The position numbers and the translations under genes are program-made. Below, one piece after another: positions 44,301 to 54,037 of a stretch of 64,000 nt of DNA. Within the stretch, counting starts at the first letter, position 1; each line of letters begins with the position of its first letter. Under the pieces are notes generated by a model. The model had not been told where the DNA came from. It ran no database searches and worked only from the letters and a program-made list of their open reading frames with translations. This DNA is from Monocercomonoides exilis (Eukaryota > Preaxostyla > Oxymonadida > Polymastigidae): the NCBI GenBank assembly GCA_001643675.2, contig LSRY02000007.1:1876001-1940000 (forward strand). The letters run 5' to 3'.

Positions 44301-44543
44301 ATGATGGAGAAGTTAACTAAGAAAATAAAATTTTTAAAATTTCATAAAAGTTTTTAAAAATAATTATGATAATTAATATGTAAAAACCTTCATGCATGGT
44401 GTGAACTCAAAAGGTATATCAGTTGTAGTCTTCAGAATTCTGTTTTTTCCGAATAAAATTAAAGGTGGTGATTCTGGAAACAAAGGACAATAAATTTGTG
44501 CTTTTGGCTTTTGAATAAAAGCTTCCTGCATATGCATTTCCAT
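35376..44543 (-). CDS. Giant tubulin tyrosine ligase-like (TTLL) enzyme, probable glutamylase
   Basis: Three exons: 44543-44388, 44316-44128 and 44072-35376. Introns of 71 and 55 nt (GTTTTT...TTAG, GTTTGC...AAAG) are both phase 0; the product is about 3013 residues. Only the spliced N-terminus gives TTLL sequence: LRKIFDNAGFTLTREN, GSWICMWGTPKKL, then YPSSFELGRKDKFAINL across the second join. The ATP-grasp core continues with IAKPVASARGNGIRLV, YKVDLRLYVAVTG, GQYSHLTNFSINKK and GVDILLDD...WVIEVNTSPSL (to about residue 800), closest to TTLL4/5-type glutamylases. Ser/Pro-rich inserts split the core in at least three places. The remaining 2200 residues are low complexity: poly-Ser, poly-Lys, GEGEGE, His/Gln runs, acidic and basic blocks, and YSPS repeats. 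It likely modifies flagellar or cytoskeletal tubulin. Confidence 0.9.
37381..37475 (-). repeat. Tandem YSPS/YTPS peptide repeats in the TTLL tail
   Basis: The reverse strand encodes SYTPSYTPGYSPSYSPSYSP followed by AASFAPSYAG. These are near-perfect four-residue Tyr-Ser/Thr-Pro-Ser units built on GAATAAGAAG-type DNA repeats (plus-strand view). Confidence 0.8.
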
Positions 44544-44657
44544 TTTCAATGAAATCTATTATGCAGGATCACAAATTTTGTCCAAATAACAGCGAAAGTT
44601 AATTTCGATCATACCCAATATTAACAGCATTAAATAATTCAAAATTCATTTTTTTGA
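44544..44657. promoter_or_regulatory. Compact bidirectional promoter between TTLL and PBZ genes
   Basis: Only 114 bp separate the corrected TTLL start codon from the PBZ gene start. CCAATATT at 44615-44622 matches the octamer just upstream of the UFD1-like gene. With so little space the two genes probably share control sequence. Confidence 0.45.
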
Positions 44658-45950
44658 ATGAGCGATAACGAAAAGAAAAAGGCACACCACAAAAAATTAA
44701 AAATTAATAAAATAAAGAATGATGATGATAGAAGCACTGACAGTGATGATGATGGAAGTGATCTTGCAGATTTTATTGTGAATGATGAAGATGAAGATTC
44801 TCAAATTAGAGGTGATCCATCACTTAACCCAGCAAAGCTTTGGACTTCTAGAGGAAGAAGATCTCATTCCCCTTCGAGAAAGCGCACATCACGTTCAAGA
44901 TCTCCTTCAGGCGTTCAATATCACGATTATAGTAGTAGCGAATCTTCGTGCTGTGAATCATACTATTCAAGTGATGGTGTATATGAACCAAGATCATATG
45001 ATGAAGAGTCTAGCTCGGAAGAAGATTTGAGTGATCTTGGTCCGGATAAGCTTCTTCCTCCTTTGCCTGGAACAAAGCCAAGAAAAAAGAACCGTCTGGT
45101 TTTAAAAAAGGATGGAAAATTACATCATAGAAAGCATGGAAATCATCAAACTCAATATCATACGGATGGAAGGCCAATTTGTTGGTATGATGAAAAATGC
45201 TTTCGAACAAATCCGAAGCATTACTTAGAATTTGCACACCCAAAAAAGGAAGAGGCTTTACTTCAAGAAAGCATAAATTCTCAACCACATTCTCCAGCAA
45301 TACCAGATGATCTTCAAGATTTCACTACAGAAAAGAATAATGAAAAAATCAAGGACTTCAGAGAAACAAAGGTGAACTATGAAAAGCCCACAAAATTAAA
45401 TGAAGAAACTACAATAAAAGAAAGAAAGGAGAATAAAGTGAAGACAGACTTCAAACATAACGAAATGAAAATATACAAAACAGAAAAAGAATCGAAAGTC
45501 GAAAAGGAAATTCATGATGATGGCAAGGAAGAGAAAGCTCGATATGAGCCAAAAGAAGAAACTCGTTATGATAATGGAAAAAGTGATAATCAAAGCAAAA
45601 CAACAGAAGAAGATGGAAGTTCACGTTCAGGGTCTTTGACTAGTTTTCATTCTTCATTTCTTCACGACACAAAGTTTGGAGCGGTTGTGCAAGCTGAGTC
45701 GAGTTCAGCTTTTAATGATTCCCAAAGCGGTGAAGATGAAATGATGTTTGCAGCTGTGAAAAAACAAAAACAAGAAAGTAAGAACACTTCAGTTGAATCA
45801 GGAGATAAAGAAGAAAATATCCAAGCAACTGCAAATATTCCACACGAAGGAAATGAAGCGCAAAGTGAACCGACTTCTTCATTGAACAAAGAGTTACCAA
45901 TACCAAGTGAAAAACCTGTTGAATATCAGCCTTCCTTTTTGGATTGCTAA
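44658..45950 (+). CDS. PBZ zinc-finger protein, probable poly(ADP-ribose) reader
   Basis: 430 residues, one exon. Residues about 172-194 read RPICWYDEKCFRTNPKHYLE plus FAHP, matching the PAR-binding zinc finger pattern C-x5-C-x6-H-x5-H with the family's C(Y/F)RxNPxH core found in APLF and CHFR. Before it are acidic and Arg/Ser-rich blocks (SHSPSRKRTSRSRSPSG) and a Lys-rich patch (KPRKKNRLVLKKDGK) that could be a nuclear localisation signal. After it comes a charged, disordered Lys/Glu tail. PBZ fingers bind poly(ADP-ribose) at DNA damage sites, so a nuclear DNA-damage role is likely. A PARP is not in this window. AATAAA lies at 46017-46022. The only uncertain step is what the disordered flanks do. 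Confidence 0.8.
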   Translation: MSDNEKKKAHHKKLKINKIKNDDDRSTDSDDDGSDLADFIVNDEDEDSQIRGDPSLNPAKLWTSRGRRSHSPSRKRTSRSRSPSGVQYHDYSSSESSCCESYYSSDGVYEPRSYDEESSSEEDLSDLGPDKLLPPLPGTKPRKKNRLVLKKDGKLHHRKHGNHQTQYHTDGRPICWYDEKCFRTNPKHYLEFAHPKKEEALLQESINSQPHSPAIPDDLQDFTTEKNNEKIKDFRETKVNYEKPTKLNEETTIKERKENKVKTDFKHNEMKIYKTEKESKVEKEIHDDGKEEKARYEPKEETRYDNGKSDNQSKTTEEDGSSRSGSLTSFHSSFLHDTKFGAVVQAESSSAFNDSQSGEDEMMFAAVKKQKQESKNTSVESGDKEENIQATANIPHEGNEAQSEPTSSLNKELPIPSEKPVEYQPSFLDC

Positions 45951-47004
45951 ATTGTTTTTTGTTTAGTTTTGTTTGCAATTTCTTTTAAATGGTTGTAATC
46001 TGTAATAATTGTTTAAAATAAATATTAATTTTTTTGTGAATTTATATCTTTAAATAATATTATTGCGAATGAATTACAAAAGCTTGAAAAAAGATTGAAA
46101 CAAGAAAAAGAAAAGAAAAGAAAAGGTTTTCAATCAAAAATATGACGTGAAAGCTATAATTATTTTTTGTATAATTATAAAGTGCTTTATTGTGTTGTAC
46201 TGAGTTTTTTATCAATCATTATTATTGAATTTTGAATATTTTTTTCCACTTTTGTTAAATTCCTTTTTTGCACTGAGTCCAAATTATGAATTGAATATCT
46301 CAAATAAAAATAAAAACCCTAAACAAAAAGTTGGAAATAACTTGTTTGATACATGAATTTTGTTCCACACAATTATTTCAAGTATTTTTCTAAATTTGTT
46401 ATTATTTTTCTCAATAATTTCAAAACTTATAATTTCTCAAACAGTTTCCAATGAATTTTTTTTTTTTTTTTTTTTTTTTGAGAGATAAAGATAGAGAGAG
46501 ACAAATGAAAAACCTAAGATTCAAAACAAACTTTATTTTCTTTGCTTTTTCAAATAGAAATTCAATTGTGTCATAACAAATCTGTCTCTTCTTTCACTTA
46601 TTGTGTTAGCATCCGTCTATCTGTCAATGATGTTGAAAATCAAAAAAATAAAAAAATAAAAAAAACATGACTAATTTCGAGAATAAATACTGACTTTCAA
46701 GGTTCTTTTGTTAAATGTCATGAAAATTGTTTCACTCATAATATTATAAATTTTACTTGGATTTCAAAATGAATTTATTTTATTCATCAGTCAACAGGCA
46801 TCATTGATATCACAACATATTGTTTTGTGATGTTATTTGAATTTGAAAAAATAATCACATTTATCTTATATTTTTTGATCACAAAAAGTTGATCTGATTT
46901 GTATTTATTTTCAGAGAGAAAGTAAATATTGTCATTTTTTGTCTTATTTCCAAAAAAATTTACAGGTTTTTAGAAGAAAAATGAAAGTTGAAAAAAAGAA
47001 AATT
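45951..47004. other. AT-rich intergenic sequence with a long T run
   Basis: Over 1 kb without a supported gene. It has the PBZ gene poly(A) signal at 46017-46022 and a run of about 24 T at 46457-46480, followed by AGAGATAAAGATAGAGAGAG. I see no coding exon or RNA gene. Confidence 0.45.
46017..46022 (+). terminator. Poly(A) signal of the PBZ gene
   Basis: AATAAA about 70 bp after the TAA stop at 45948-45950. Confidence 0.45.
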
Positions 47005-47420
47005 CAACATAGTTTGTGTTAATAACTGTGGGCACTTTCTATAACTGTGGACAGTGGCATTATTTCAACAACCATTGATAGTTGCATTTCGACAATTAAC
47101 ACAATTATTCCTTCAAAGAATATGAACGAATGTGATTTATTTCAATCGCACATCCAATACAATGAAATCATATATAAATCATTTTTTCTTTTCGGAGAAA
47201 TCCGGAGTAATGAGATTCTCCAAGTTTATCCGAAAATAGAAAATGTTATTTTCAATATTACTGGAAGCTCGTTGATTCATTGACATACGTGTTATAAGTT
47301 TGTATTCAATGAGGGAATAATTGGGATTATAGTCAAAATGAAACTATCAACAGTTGTTGAGATAATGCCACTGTCCACAGTTATTGAAAGTGTCCACCAT
47401 TATAAACACTAACTATTTTG
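47005..47420. mobile_element. Short non-autonomous DNA element (MITE-like) with terminal inverted repeats of about 110 bp
   Basis: The left arm, 47005-47114, and the reverse complement of the right arm, 47311-47420, align along their whole length with scattered substitutions. They are identical for 23 bp (47041-47063 against 47362-47384, core ACTGTGGACAGTGGCATTAT). Outer ends start CAACATAGTTTGTG and CAAAATAGTTAGTG. About 195 bp lie between the arms, too little for a transposase. The open stretch at 47047-47283 runs across the left arm and is not convincing. I cannot define a target-site duplication. An RNA hairpin or a cruciform-forming repeat is the alternative reading, but the arm length and divergence fit an old MITE. 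Confidence 0.6.
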
Positions 47421-48110
47421 GAGATGTTTGTTTTGAATTATCAAATGGGTGATTCTTTTTGATTTCATATTTCTTATATCAAAATTTCCGAATCAACAGT
47501 TTTTCGAAAATACTTGAAAAACAAGTTTTTGTTGTTGAAAAATCAGAAATGAACTTTTCTATTCTTCCACGACAACTTGCATCAGAAAGACAATAATTTG
47601 ATAGAATGTGAAGCTTTTTTGAAAATTCAATACAAATAAACAATGAATGAGAAAATTACGCACACTCCGAAAAAGAAATTTTTTTTTTATAATTGCAGTG
47701 GTTTTTTGATGTTTCATATAGATCATTTGCAACATTTGATAAAGATAAAGTTGACAACTTTGGTTTAAAATGAAAATTGATTCAAAATTTATTGCTGTTA
47801 TCTTGAGTATCAAAAATATTTTTTAATTCTCTAAAAATATGACAACTTCATTCAAACATTAATTTCCTCATCAGTTATTATTTTATTTAACTAATTTTTT
47901 TCGTTGCTTCCATATGCTTCATAAATCAATTTCATCGAAGTTTATGAAATTAAAAAGAATGTGTCATTGGCAGAAATCATATTAATGCAAATATTAATTT
48001 TAAACATAATTCTCGTAAAAAACAAAATTGTTCTTAAAAATATTTTTAGTTATCTTTCTATTTGGGGTTGAGTAATAAATCTTTAATTTTCATTTCTTTT
48101 TCTCATCACT
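47421..48110. other. AT-rich intergenic sequence
   Basis: About 0.7 kb with short, AT-rich open stretches on both strands that look random. No motif, repeat or RNA gene stands out. Confidence 0.4.
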
Positions 48111-48115
48111 TTATT
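48110..48115 (-). terminator. Poly(A) signal overlapping a stop codon
   Basis: AATAAA on the minus strand contains the TAA stop codon (48113-48111) of the 1660-residue gene. Confidence 0.4.
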
Positions 48116-51100
48116 TTTCATTTAAATCTCTTTCACATAAAACAGAAAGCATAGCCTTTACAGCGTTTTCCACCCGATCTTTGTGAATGAATGCATTTTT
48201 CTCATTAGTTTTAGCGTTCTCCTCATTGTTTTCTTCCCTTTTTATTCGTTCTTCCCAACACATCCCCTTTACAATTGCAGATGAAAGAAGGGAAACAGGA
48301 TTAGTAGACAAAGAAAAGATAGATTCGCAAAGCTGCTGATGAAGATCATACAATGAATGCTGAGGTGTTGAAGAATGATGCTTCAATGTGGAAATTGATG
48401 CATCCACAATTAAAGACGGAGATTTCTCAGAGACACAAGTTATTGACGAATCACAAGCTGCAATGCTTGCACTTTCATGCTCCTCTGTTATTATTTGTTC
48501 TTCAGCAGATTTCGCTATATCTGAATCAGAAACTGAATCAAAATGTGATTGAGGTTGAGAAGAGGAAAGAGAAAAGGCTGATCCAGAACATTGATTTGTA
48601 GAAAGCATTTTTTGACAGTCTTGATTTTTGGAGTTTAATCCAACGCTTAAATTGGATGAAGGAATAATAGACGAAAAGCTAAGAGAACTAAAAGAGCTCA
48701 TCTTTCTTTTTGATGAATTAGCAATCGAAGGAAAAGAAGGAGGAGGTGGAGGAGGTGGCAAATGATAATTGAGATATTGGTTTTGACTTTCATTTTGCGT
48801 ATTTGAAGGCAAATTTGTTTTGTCGGATATTTTTGTATTGACTGGTGAAGAGTATGTTTCTTTTTTAAGATCAATTGTTTTTGGTAAGTGACGTTCTTCC
48901 TCGACTTGAGTAGTTTGTGTTTCAACTCTTAATTTTTCTAAATTGCCCTTTTCATGCAATTTCTTTTGCGAAATAGGAAGCTTCTTTCCTTTCATAACTT
49001 TCTTCAAACGACTTTCAACTCTCTTTTCGTTTTTCTGTATTCTTTTTTCAACTGCTTTCTGTTTTTTCGCTCTTTCAATCAGAAATCTTTTCTTTTCGCT
49101 CTTTTGATAATCTTCCAGTTCTTTTTGCTGTTGAGCTAATGCTGATTGTGCAGCCATTGCATTCAATTCCCTTTTAATTCGCTGATTTAACATCGGCTGT
49201 GAATAGAGGCTGCGACGATGCTGACATTCCAACACTTTTCCCAGTAGATCTATTAGCTTATCTTTCTTATTTTCTTTTTCTTCTTCCTCTTTCTTTTTTT
49301 GCTGTTTTCTGATAAACTGCCTCTGCTTTCTTTTTCTTATCACATCACCTTTCCAACTTTTCTTTTGCTGCTCCAAAGGATTTTGAAGTTGTGAACTTTT
49401 CTTTCTCTTTGAATGAGACCGAGCTTTACTCTTTAAATTGAATCTGCCTTTCTCCCTATCAATTTGTCTGCTTCTTGGCGCTTTCCTTCCGCTTCCATAA
49501 TCATCGTCAACAGAGTCATCATCATTGACTGGATATTCTATATCATCTGATTCTGCTGGAATTGCTTTTGATAAATGTGAATGTGGCCGGTGTTGCTTGC
49601 TATTTTCTCTGCTGAACTCCGGATCCGAATCCATTTCATTTCCACCTTCGGACAAATCTTCAGAAAATATCGTTGGATAGTCTGCTTTTTGCCTTTCCTG
49701 AAGCGAGGGATCCTTTTCATTGCGCTTTTTTCTGATGTTTTTGATTTTCTGTGCCAATTGCGTTGAAGATAATACATTTTGCGAAAAATCAGATGAAAAA
49801 GGAGAGGAGGAAGAAGAAGGGGACAAAGAAAAATCCAAAAATCCCTCGAGATTATCCAATAATTTTTCAGAATCACCAGAAGATTGACGATTTTTTCTCG
49901 ATTGAAGTGGCTGTGAATCACTTTTTGATGAAATACGAGAGAAAGTTGAATGTGGATTCTGAGACAAACGTGAGTCCTGTGTGATTCGAGAAGGAAACGA
50001 AGACGAAGTTGAAGGGCTGTTTGTCGGAGCAGATGAATGCGATGACAAAGACTGAGATGTTTGAGCTGTTTGTGTTGATAGATGAACATCTGATGTCGAA
50101 GAATCAGGCAATGAAGCTTTTTTAATCCCATCAACATCTGACTTATCTAAAGAAGATTTATTTAAACTGTCACCTCTTTTCTCAACAAAATGACGTTTAT
50201 GTCGATGATTTTGTTCACCTTGCTTTTTGCGATGTTCGCCTTTTTGAGTATTCTTATGATTTTCCAAAGATTCTCCGGGTGTATCCGAATTGCTTGAAGA
50301 ATGTGAATGAGGCTGATCAGAAAGTTTGCTAATCAAAGGAGCAAGAAAGGACATAACTGTGTCAATATCTTCATCAGTAAAGTTTGCTTGCTGAGAATTT
50401 TCTTTGACTGGAGAAGATGAACCAGAAAGTTCTTGTTTCTCATTTTTCCGCTTAACTGGACTGGAATTATTTTTTCTGGCTTTCTTTTTCTGTTGTTGAA
50501 TTTCATCAACAACATCATCTTCTTCTTTGTTTTCTTTTTCTTCACTCTGCTTCTTTTTTTTGCTTTTTGAGTTTTCTTTTTTCTGCTTTGGAACGATATC
50601 ATTTTGAAATGATTGTGAAGTGCCTTTGCTTCTATCTGTTTCAACAGAAGCAGAAGGTGAAAATGGAGTCTGTGAAATTGCAGAATGATGATGATGATGA
50701 GGTGGTGGTGGAGGTGGAGGCGGAGGCGGAGGGGGTAATACCAGTGTTGATGAAGATGGAATTTGATATGATTGAAAAGATGAAGTGAACGTGAATTCAT
50801 TTTCAGATGGATGTTCTTTTGAATCTTCAGTTGGTGGAGGAGTTGTTGGTGATGTGTGCTTTCTTCCTGAATTATAACTTTTTTTGCTTCCTGGAATTTG
50901 AGCTGAATAAAAATCATTTTGTTGGAATGTTTGAGAAGGACGTGTCTTTGGCATAGAATGAGTATAACCCATTGATGGCTGAGAAGAATTTTCACTGTTA
51001 CTCGATTTTGTCGAAGAAACTTTAGAAAATGGCGACGGCTTATAAACATTCAGTTGCGAATGGCAAGCTGCCGAAGGCGTTGATTTTTGCGGCAATAACG

Positions 51101-53093
51101 GAAAAGGAAGTGAAGTTCCAGTGGGTGCATTTGCTGCTTTTTGATGCTTTTTAAGATATTTGTTTGTTGGCGATGAAATAAGCGACTGTTCAGCTGGAAG
51201 AGAAGGAGTTGCTTGAGGCATCAGATAAACTTGAATGGATTGGGGATCAGAATACGAAGCAGAAGGAGGAAGAAGAGAAGAAGGATTATCCATCACAACA
51301 GTCGATGTGTAAGAAGAAGACGACGACGAAGATGAATTGGAAGAAGGCGTTTCAATCATCGATTCTGATGCAGAGTTCAACGTTGATTGAGACGATGACG
51401 TTTCCTCCTCTGCGATTGTGTCAAAAGGAACACGGGCATTTGAGATGGAACGCTTTTTAAAATCGCTTGTTGGCTCTCTTATTCCTTCAACAACAAAATG
51501 TGGTTGAACTGTTGATGCAAAGTCTTCTTGAGTACGACTCTGAACCTGAGGAAACGAATTTTGCTCGATCATGCTTGGAGGCTGAGAAATATTTAATGTA
51601 CCAGAAGAGAAAATTGGGCGCTGAGGAAAAGAAGAAGAAGGAAAAGGGCTTGACATGCGATGAAATGGGCTAGAATGTGGATTGGCTTGCACATTTGGTA
51701 ATTCATGAGGGGTTTTTGAATTTTGTGAAGTGTCAACAGGCGGATAGACAAAGATAGGTGTTGTTTGTTCACGCGAAGATGGAGCGAGTTTGATACTGTC
51801 TTTTGTTGATGAAATGAAAGGTGAAGCAGAAGAATGAGAATGAGAAGAAGTTAATGCTGCAGTTGTTGTTGGAGAATGATTTAGGTGAGAAGAAGTTGGC
51901 GAAGAAGAAGTTGTATGGTTTGCTGCTCCATCAAAATAAACATTGTCTTTTCGCATATGTCTGTTGTGCGTGCTTCCAGCAGTTGACAGCGAGCTTACAT
52001 TTGTAAGTTCACTCTGATCTTCAAATGAACTTGACAAAGAAGAAGATGCTGATGCGTCGAACGATGAGTATTCTGGAGAAGATGAAGAAACAATAGATGT
52101 CTCTGATCTCATCGATTCTCTGTAACTTGGTGTGAATCTTGCCGATTTTAGCTCTTGCTTTTGCTCATGCTGTAATTGCGCTTGCGGAGCATTAGAAAGA
52201 ACATTCATTGAATTTCCGCGAAAAGCAGGTGTCTGCGTCGCATCTGAAGGATGAGGCGTCATTGCAGAATGAGGAGGTGTAGGGAATGATCGAAACTTGG
52301 ATATAGCTGAAGATGTCAGAGGAATTGGCTTTCCAGCAGGTGTTGATTGATCTATAGACGAAAACGATGCTAAAGAAATTCGCTTCATAAATGAAGATGC
52401 CATATCAGTCATGTTAGAAGAATCTGTTGAGCTGTCTGTATAAGATGAAGTTGAAGAATAAGATGAAGGAGAAAACGTTGAAAAAAATGAATTTGTCATG
52501 TCCGCAGAACTGTCATTCGAATATGATAATGCTGGAGATGCAATGCTATGATTTCTTACAGCTTCCAATACGCTATCATCAATATATGACATACTCACAG
52601 TTGGATGTTCTGGAGTTTTAATTTCCAGTGTTGTTTGATTTTTTTTTTCAGATACAGGATTAAGTTGTATTCTAACTCGTTGCTGCTTTGGGGGAAAATT
52701 ATTCAAATGTTGAGCCTTGAGAATTGGCTGCGAAGGGTTTTGTATTTTTTGCTCACCTTCTTCCTGTGAATCAACAATTCCTTTCTTTAAAGGCAACGCA
52801 ACAAATGTTGAATTCCCTGATATATCAAGTTGATCCAACAACATAGAAGTCATTGAAACGTCATTCCCATGAGAGGTGCTTTTTTGAACTTGATCATGTT
52901 GGATTTTTGATGTCTCTATTTCACTATCAACCGTCATGTCTTTTGAATCAATATCAATATCATTTAATGTTATGTTTTCTGAAGAAAACGTTCTCATTAA
53001 ATCACTCAAGTTCATTGGCTTTGGAGTCGAATGCGTTAATGTTGTATCTTCAAAAAAACTGGGAAATTCTTGATCGCTAATTAATGAATCCAT
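48111..53093 (-). CDS. Large, mostly disordered Ser/Pro-rich protein with a basic coiled-coil region; unknown
   Basis: 1660 residues in one frame starting MDSLISDQEFPSFFEDTT. The first 1000 residues are Ser/Thr/Gln-rich with many SP and TP sites. Near the middle are a run of about 12 Pro followed by 5 His (about 50695-50735) and a KKKRK-type basic cluster suggesting nuclear location. Residues about 1250-1400 form a Lys/Glu/Arg coiled coil containing LIDLLGKVLECQHRR. A second Pro run lies near 48740-48760. The last 90 residues are ordered-looking and helical (SLYDLHQQLCESIFSLS, ending VKAMLSVLCERDLNEK). I recognise no domain. It lies head to head with the TMEM222 gene, 127 bp apart. Confidence 0.75.
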   Translation of the reverse strand: MDSLISDQEFPSFFEDTTLTHSTPKPMNLSDLMRTFSSENITLNDIDIDSKDMTVDSEIETSKIQHDQVQKSTSHGNDVSMTSMLLDQLDISGNSTFVALPLKKGIVDSQEEGEQKIQNPSQPILKAQHLNNFPPKQQRVRIQLNPVSEKKNQTTLEIKTPEHPTVSMSYIDDSVLEAVRNHSIASPALSYSNDSSADMTNSFFSTFSPSSYSSTSSYTDSSTDSSNMTDMASSFMKRISLASFSSIDQSTPAGKPIPLTSSAISKFRSFPTPPHSAMTPHPSDATQTPAFRGNSMNVLSNAPQAQLQHEQKQELKSARFTPSYRESMRSETSIVSSSSPEYSSFDASASSSLSSSFEDQSELTNVSSLSTAGSTHNRHMRKDNVYFDGAANHTTSSSPTSSHLNHSPTTTAALTSSHSHSSASPFISSTKDSIKLAPSSREQTTPIFVYPPVDTSQNSKTPHELPNVQANPHSSPFHRMSSPFPSSSFPQRPIFSSGTLNISQPPSMIEQNSFPQVQSRTQEDFASTVQPHFVVEGIREPTSDFKKRSISNARVPFDTIAEEETSSSQSTLNSASESMIETPSSNSSSSSSSSYTSTVVMDNPSSLLPPSASYSDPQSIQVYLMPQATPSLPAEQSLISSPTNKYLKKHQKAANAPTGTSLPFPLLPQKSTPSAACHSQLNVYKPSPFSKVSSTKSSNSENSSQPSMGYTHSMPKTRPSQTFQQNDFYSAQIPGSKKSYNSGRKHTSPTTPPPTEDSKEHPSENEFTFTSSFQSYQIPSSSTLVLPPPPPPPPPPPPHHHHHSAISQTPFSPSASVETDRSKGTSQSFQNDIVPKQKKENSKSKKKKQSEEKENKEEDDVVDEIQQQKKKARKNNSSPVKRKNEKQELSGSSSPVKENSQQANFTDEDIDTVMSFLAPLISKLSDQPHSHSSSNSDTPGESLENHKNTQKGEHRKKQGEQNHRHKRHFVEKRGDSLNKSSLDKSDVDGIKKASLPDSSTSDVHLSTQTAQTSQSLSSHSSAPTNSPSTSSSFPSRITQDSRLSQNPHSTFSRISSKSDSQPLQSRKNRQSSGDSEKLLDNLEGFLDFSLSPSSSSSPFSSDFSQNVLSSTQLAQKIKNIRKKRNEKDPSLQERQKADYPTIFSEDLSEGGNEMDSDPEFSRENSKQHRPHSHLSKAIPAESDDIEYPVNDDDSVDDDYGSGRKAPRSRQIDREKGRFNLKSKARSHSKRKKSSQLQNPLEQQKKSWKGDVIRKRKQRQFIRKQQKKKEEEEKENKKDKLIDLLGKVLECQHRRSLYSQPMLNQRIKRELNAMAAQSALAQQQKELEDYQKSEKKRFLIERAKKQKAVEKRIQKNEKRVESRLKKVMKGKKLPISQKKLHEKGNLEKLRVETQTTQVEEERHLPKTIDLKKETYSSPVNTKISDKTNLPSNTQNESQNQYLNYHLPPPPPPPSFPSIANSSKRKMSSFSSLSFSSIIPSSNLSVGLNSKNQDCQKMLSTNQCSGSAFSLSSSQPQSHFDSVSDSDIAKSAEEQIITEEHESASIAACDSSITCVSEKSPSLIVDASISTLKHHSSTPQHSLYDLHQQLCESIFSLSTNPVSLLSSAIVKGMCWEERIKREENNEENAKTNEKNAFIHKDRVENAVKAMLSVLCERDLNEK

Positions 53094-53220
53094 CTCATTT
53101 TAAAATATATAACAGAGTATAAGTTGTAACGTTACAGTATGTGATATTTATTTTGAAAAATATAAAAATTTCAAAAATAATTGAATTTATAAATATAAAA
53201 TGGCATGAACTGATCATTTA
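53094..53220. promoter_or_regulatory. Compact divergent promoter region, disordered-protein gene and TMEM222 gene
   Basis: 127 bp between two outward-facing start codons, almost entirely A and T. No defined element is recognisable. Confidence 0.4.
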
Positions 53221-54037
53221 ATGGTAGACGTTGTTCTCGATTCGGTGAACGAGCCTCCTACCGTCGATGATTGCATTAATCTCGAGGATCCAGAAAGAGA
53301 TTTATATCCGTTTTCAGTTGTTTGGACTGTTATACCTTTTCTAACGTGGCTATGCCCGATAGTTGGACATGTCGGTATATGTGACAGCCAAGGAAGAGTC
53401 TGGGACTTTCAAAAATCAAAAACAATTATAGTTTGCGAGATAGTTTTAAATGAATATGATTTTATTTTTCTTCTGAATGTCTTTGTAATATTATTTTTTC
53501 AAAGATTGATCGAATGAAATATCATCGTCCAATCAAGTACGCATTAATATTATATTAATTTCTAATTCAAAGCTTTTTTCGCTTTCATTTTATCTTATTT
53601 TTATTTAAAATTAGAGTATGGAGATTTTTTAGGGCCACTGGAACAGATGTTGCATCTCAACAAGGGAGAGCTCATCTCCTTCTTTCAAATAGAAGAATTC
53701 CAGAACAATGGGACAGAATAATTGTTGATGGTTCTAACTTATACACTCAATATACATACCATTGGAAAAATCGAAATTCATATCATCACGTTGCAGAATG
53801 CTTGAACAGAGTAGACCCGAATAGTTCTGTTCATTACAGAACTTCAACAATAATTTGGAGACTGCTCAAAGAAGGAAAATTTGTAAGGTATATTTTTTTT
53901 GATTCAAAATGAAAAATCTTATAAGGTTGACTTTTTATACAAGGAAAAGTTCCATTTTAGTTGTTTATCTTCCATTAATTATACTTCTGCTGCTTCTTAT
54001 CATCATAATTTTGCTTGTGGTCGTATGGCAAGTTTAA
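53221..54037 (+). CDS. TMEM222: TMEM222/RTE1 family (DUF778) membrane protein
   Basis: Four exons: 53221-53430, 53505-53536, 53615-53887 and 53944-54037, phases 0, 2 and 2, giving 202 residues (human TMEM222 is about 208). The N-terminal part has the family signature DPERDLYPFSVVWTVIPFLT with GHVGICDSQGRVWDF; the spliced exon gives DRMKYHRPIKVW, matching the GRPVKYW segment. The middle includes HVAECLNRV, corresponding to the conserved HVA-LN stretch, and the end is a hydrophobic span LPLIILLLLLIIIILLVVVW. Intron starts are GTTTGC, GTACGC and GTATAT. Plant relatives (RTE1) act on ethylene receptors at ER/Golgi; the animal function is poorly known. The next downstream in-frame donor (53443) would add four residues and fit the family spacing less well. 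Confidence 0.82.

Noticed and set aside
46457-46480. Long T run as a retroelement poly(A) tail on the minus strand
   Set aside because: No reverse-transcriptase sequence, flanking duplication or element body adjoins it. T and A runs are frequent in these gaps.
47047-47283. Open stretch within the inverted-repeat element as a transposase fragment
   Set aside because: It covers the left arm, has no transposase motif and is too short.
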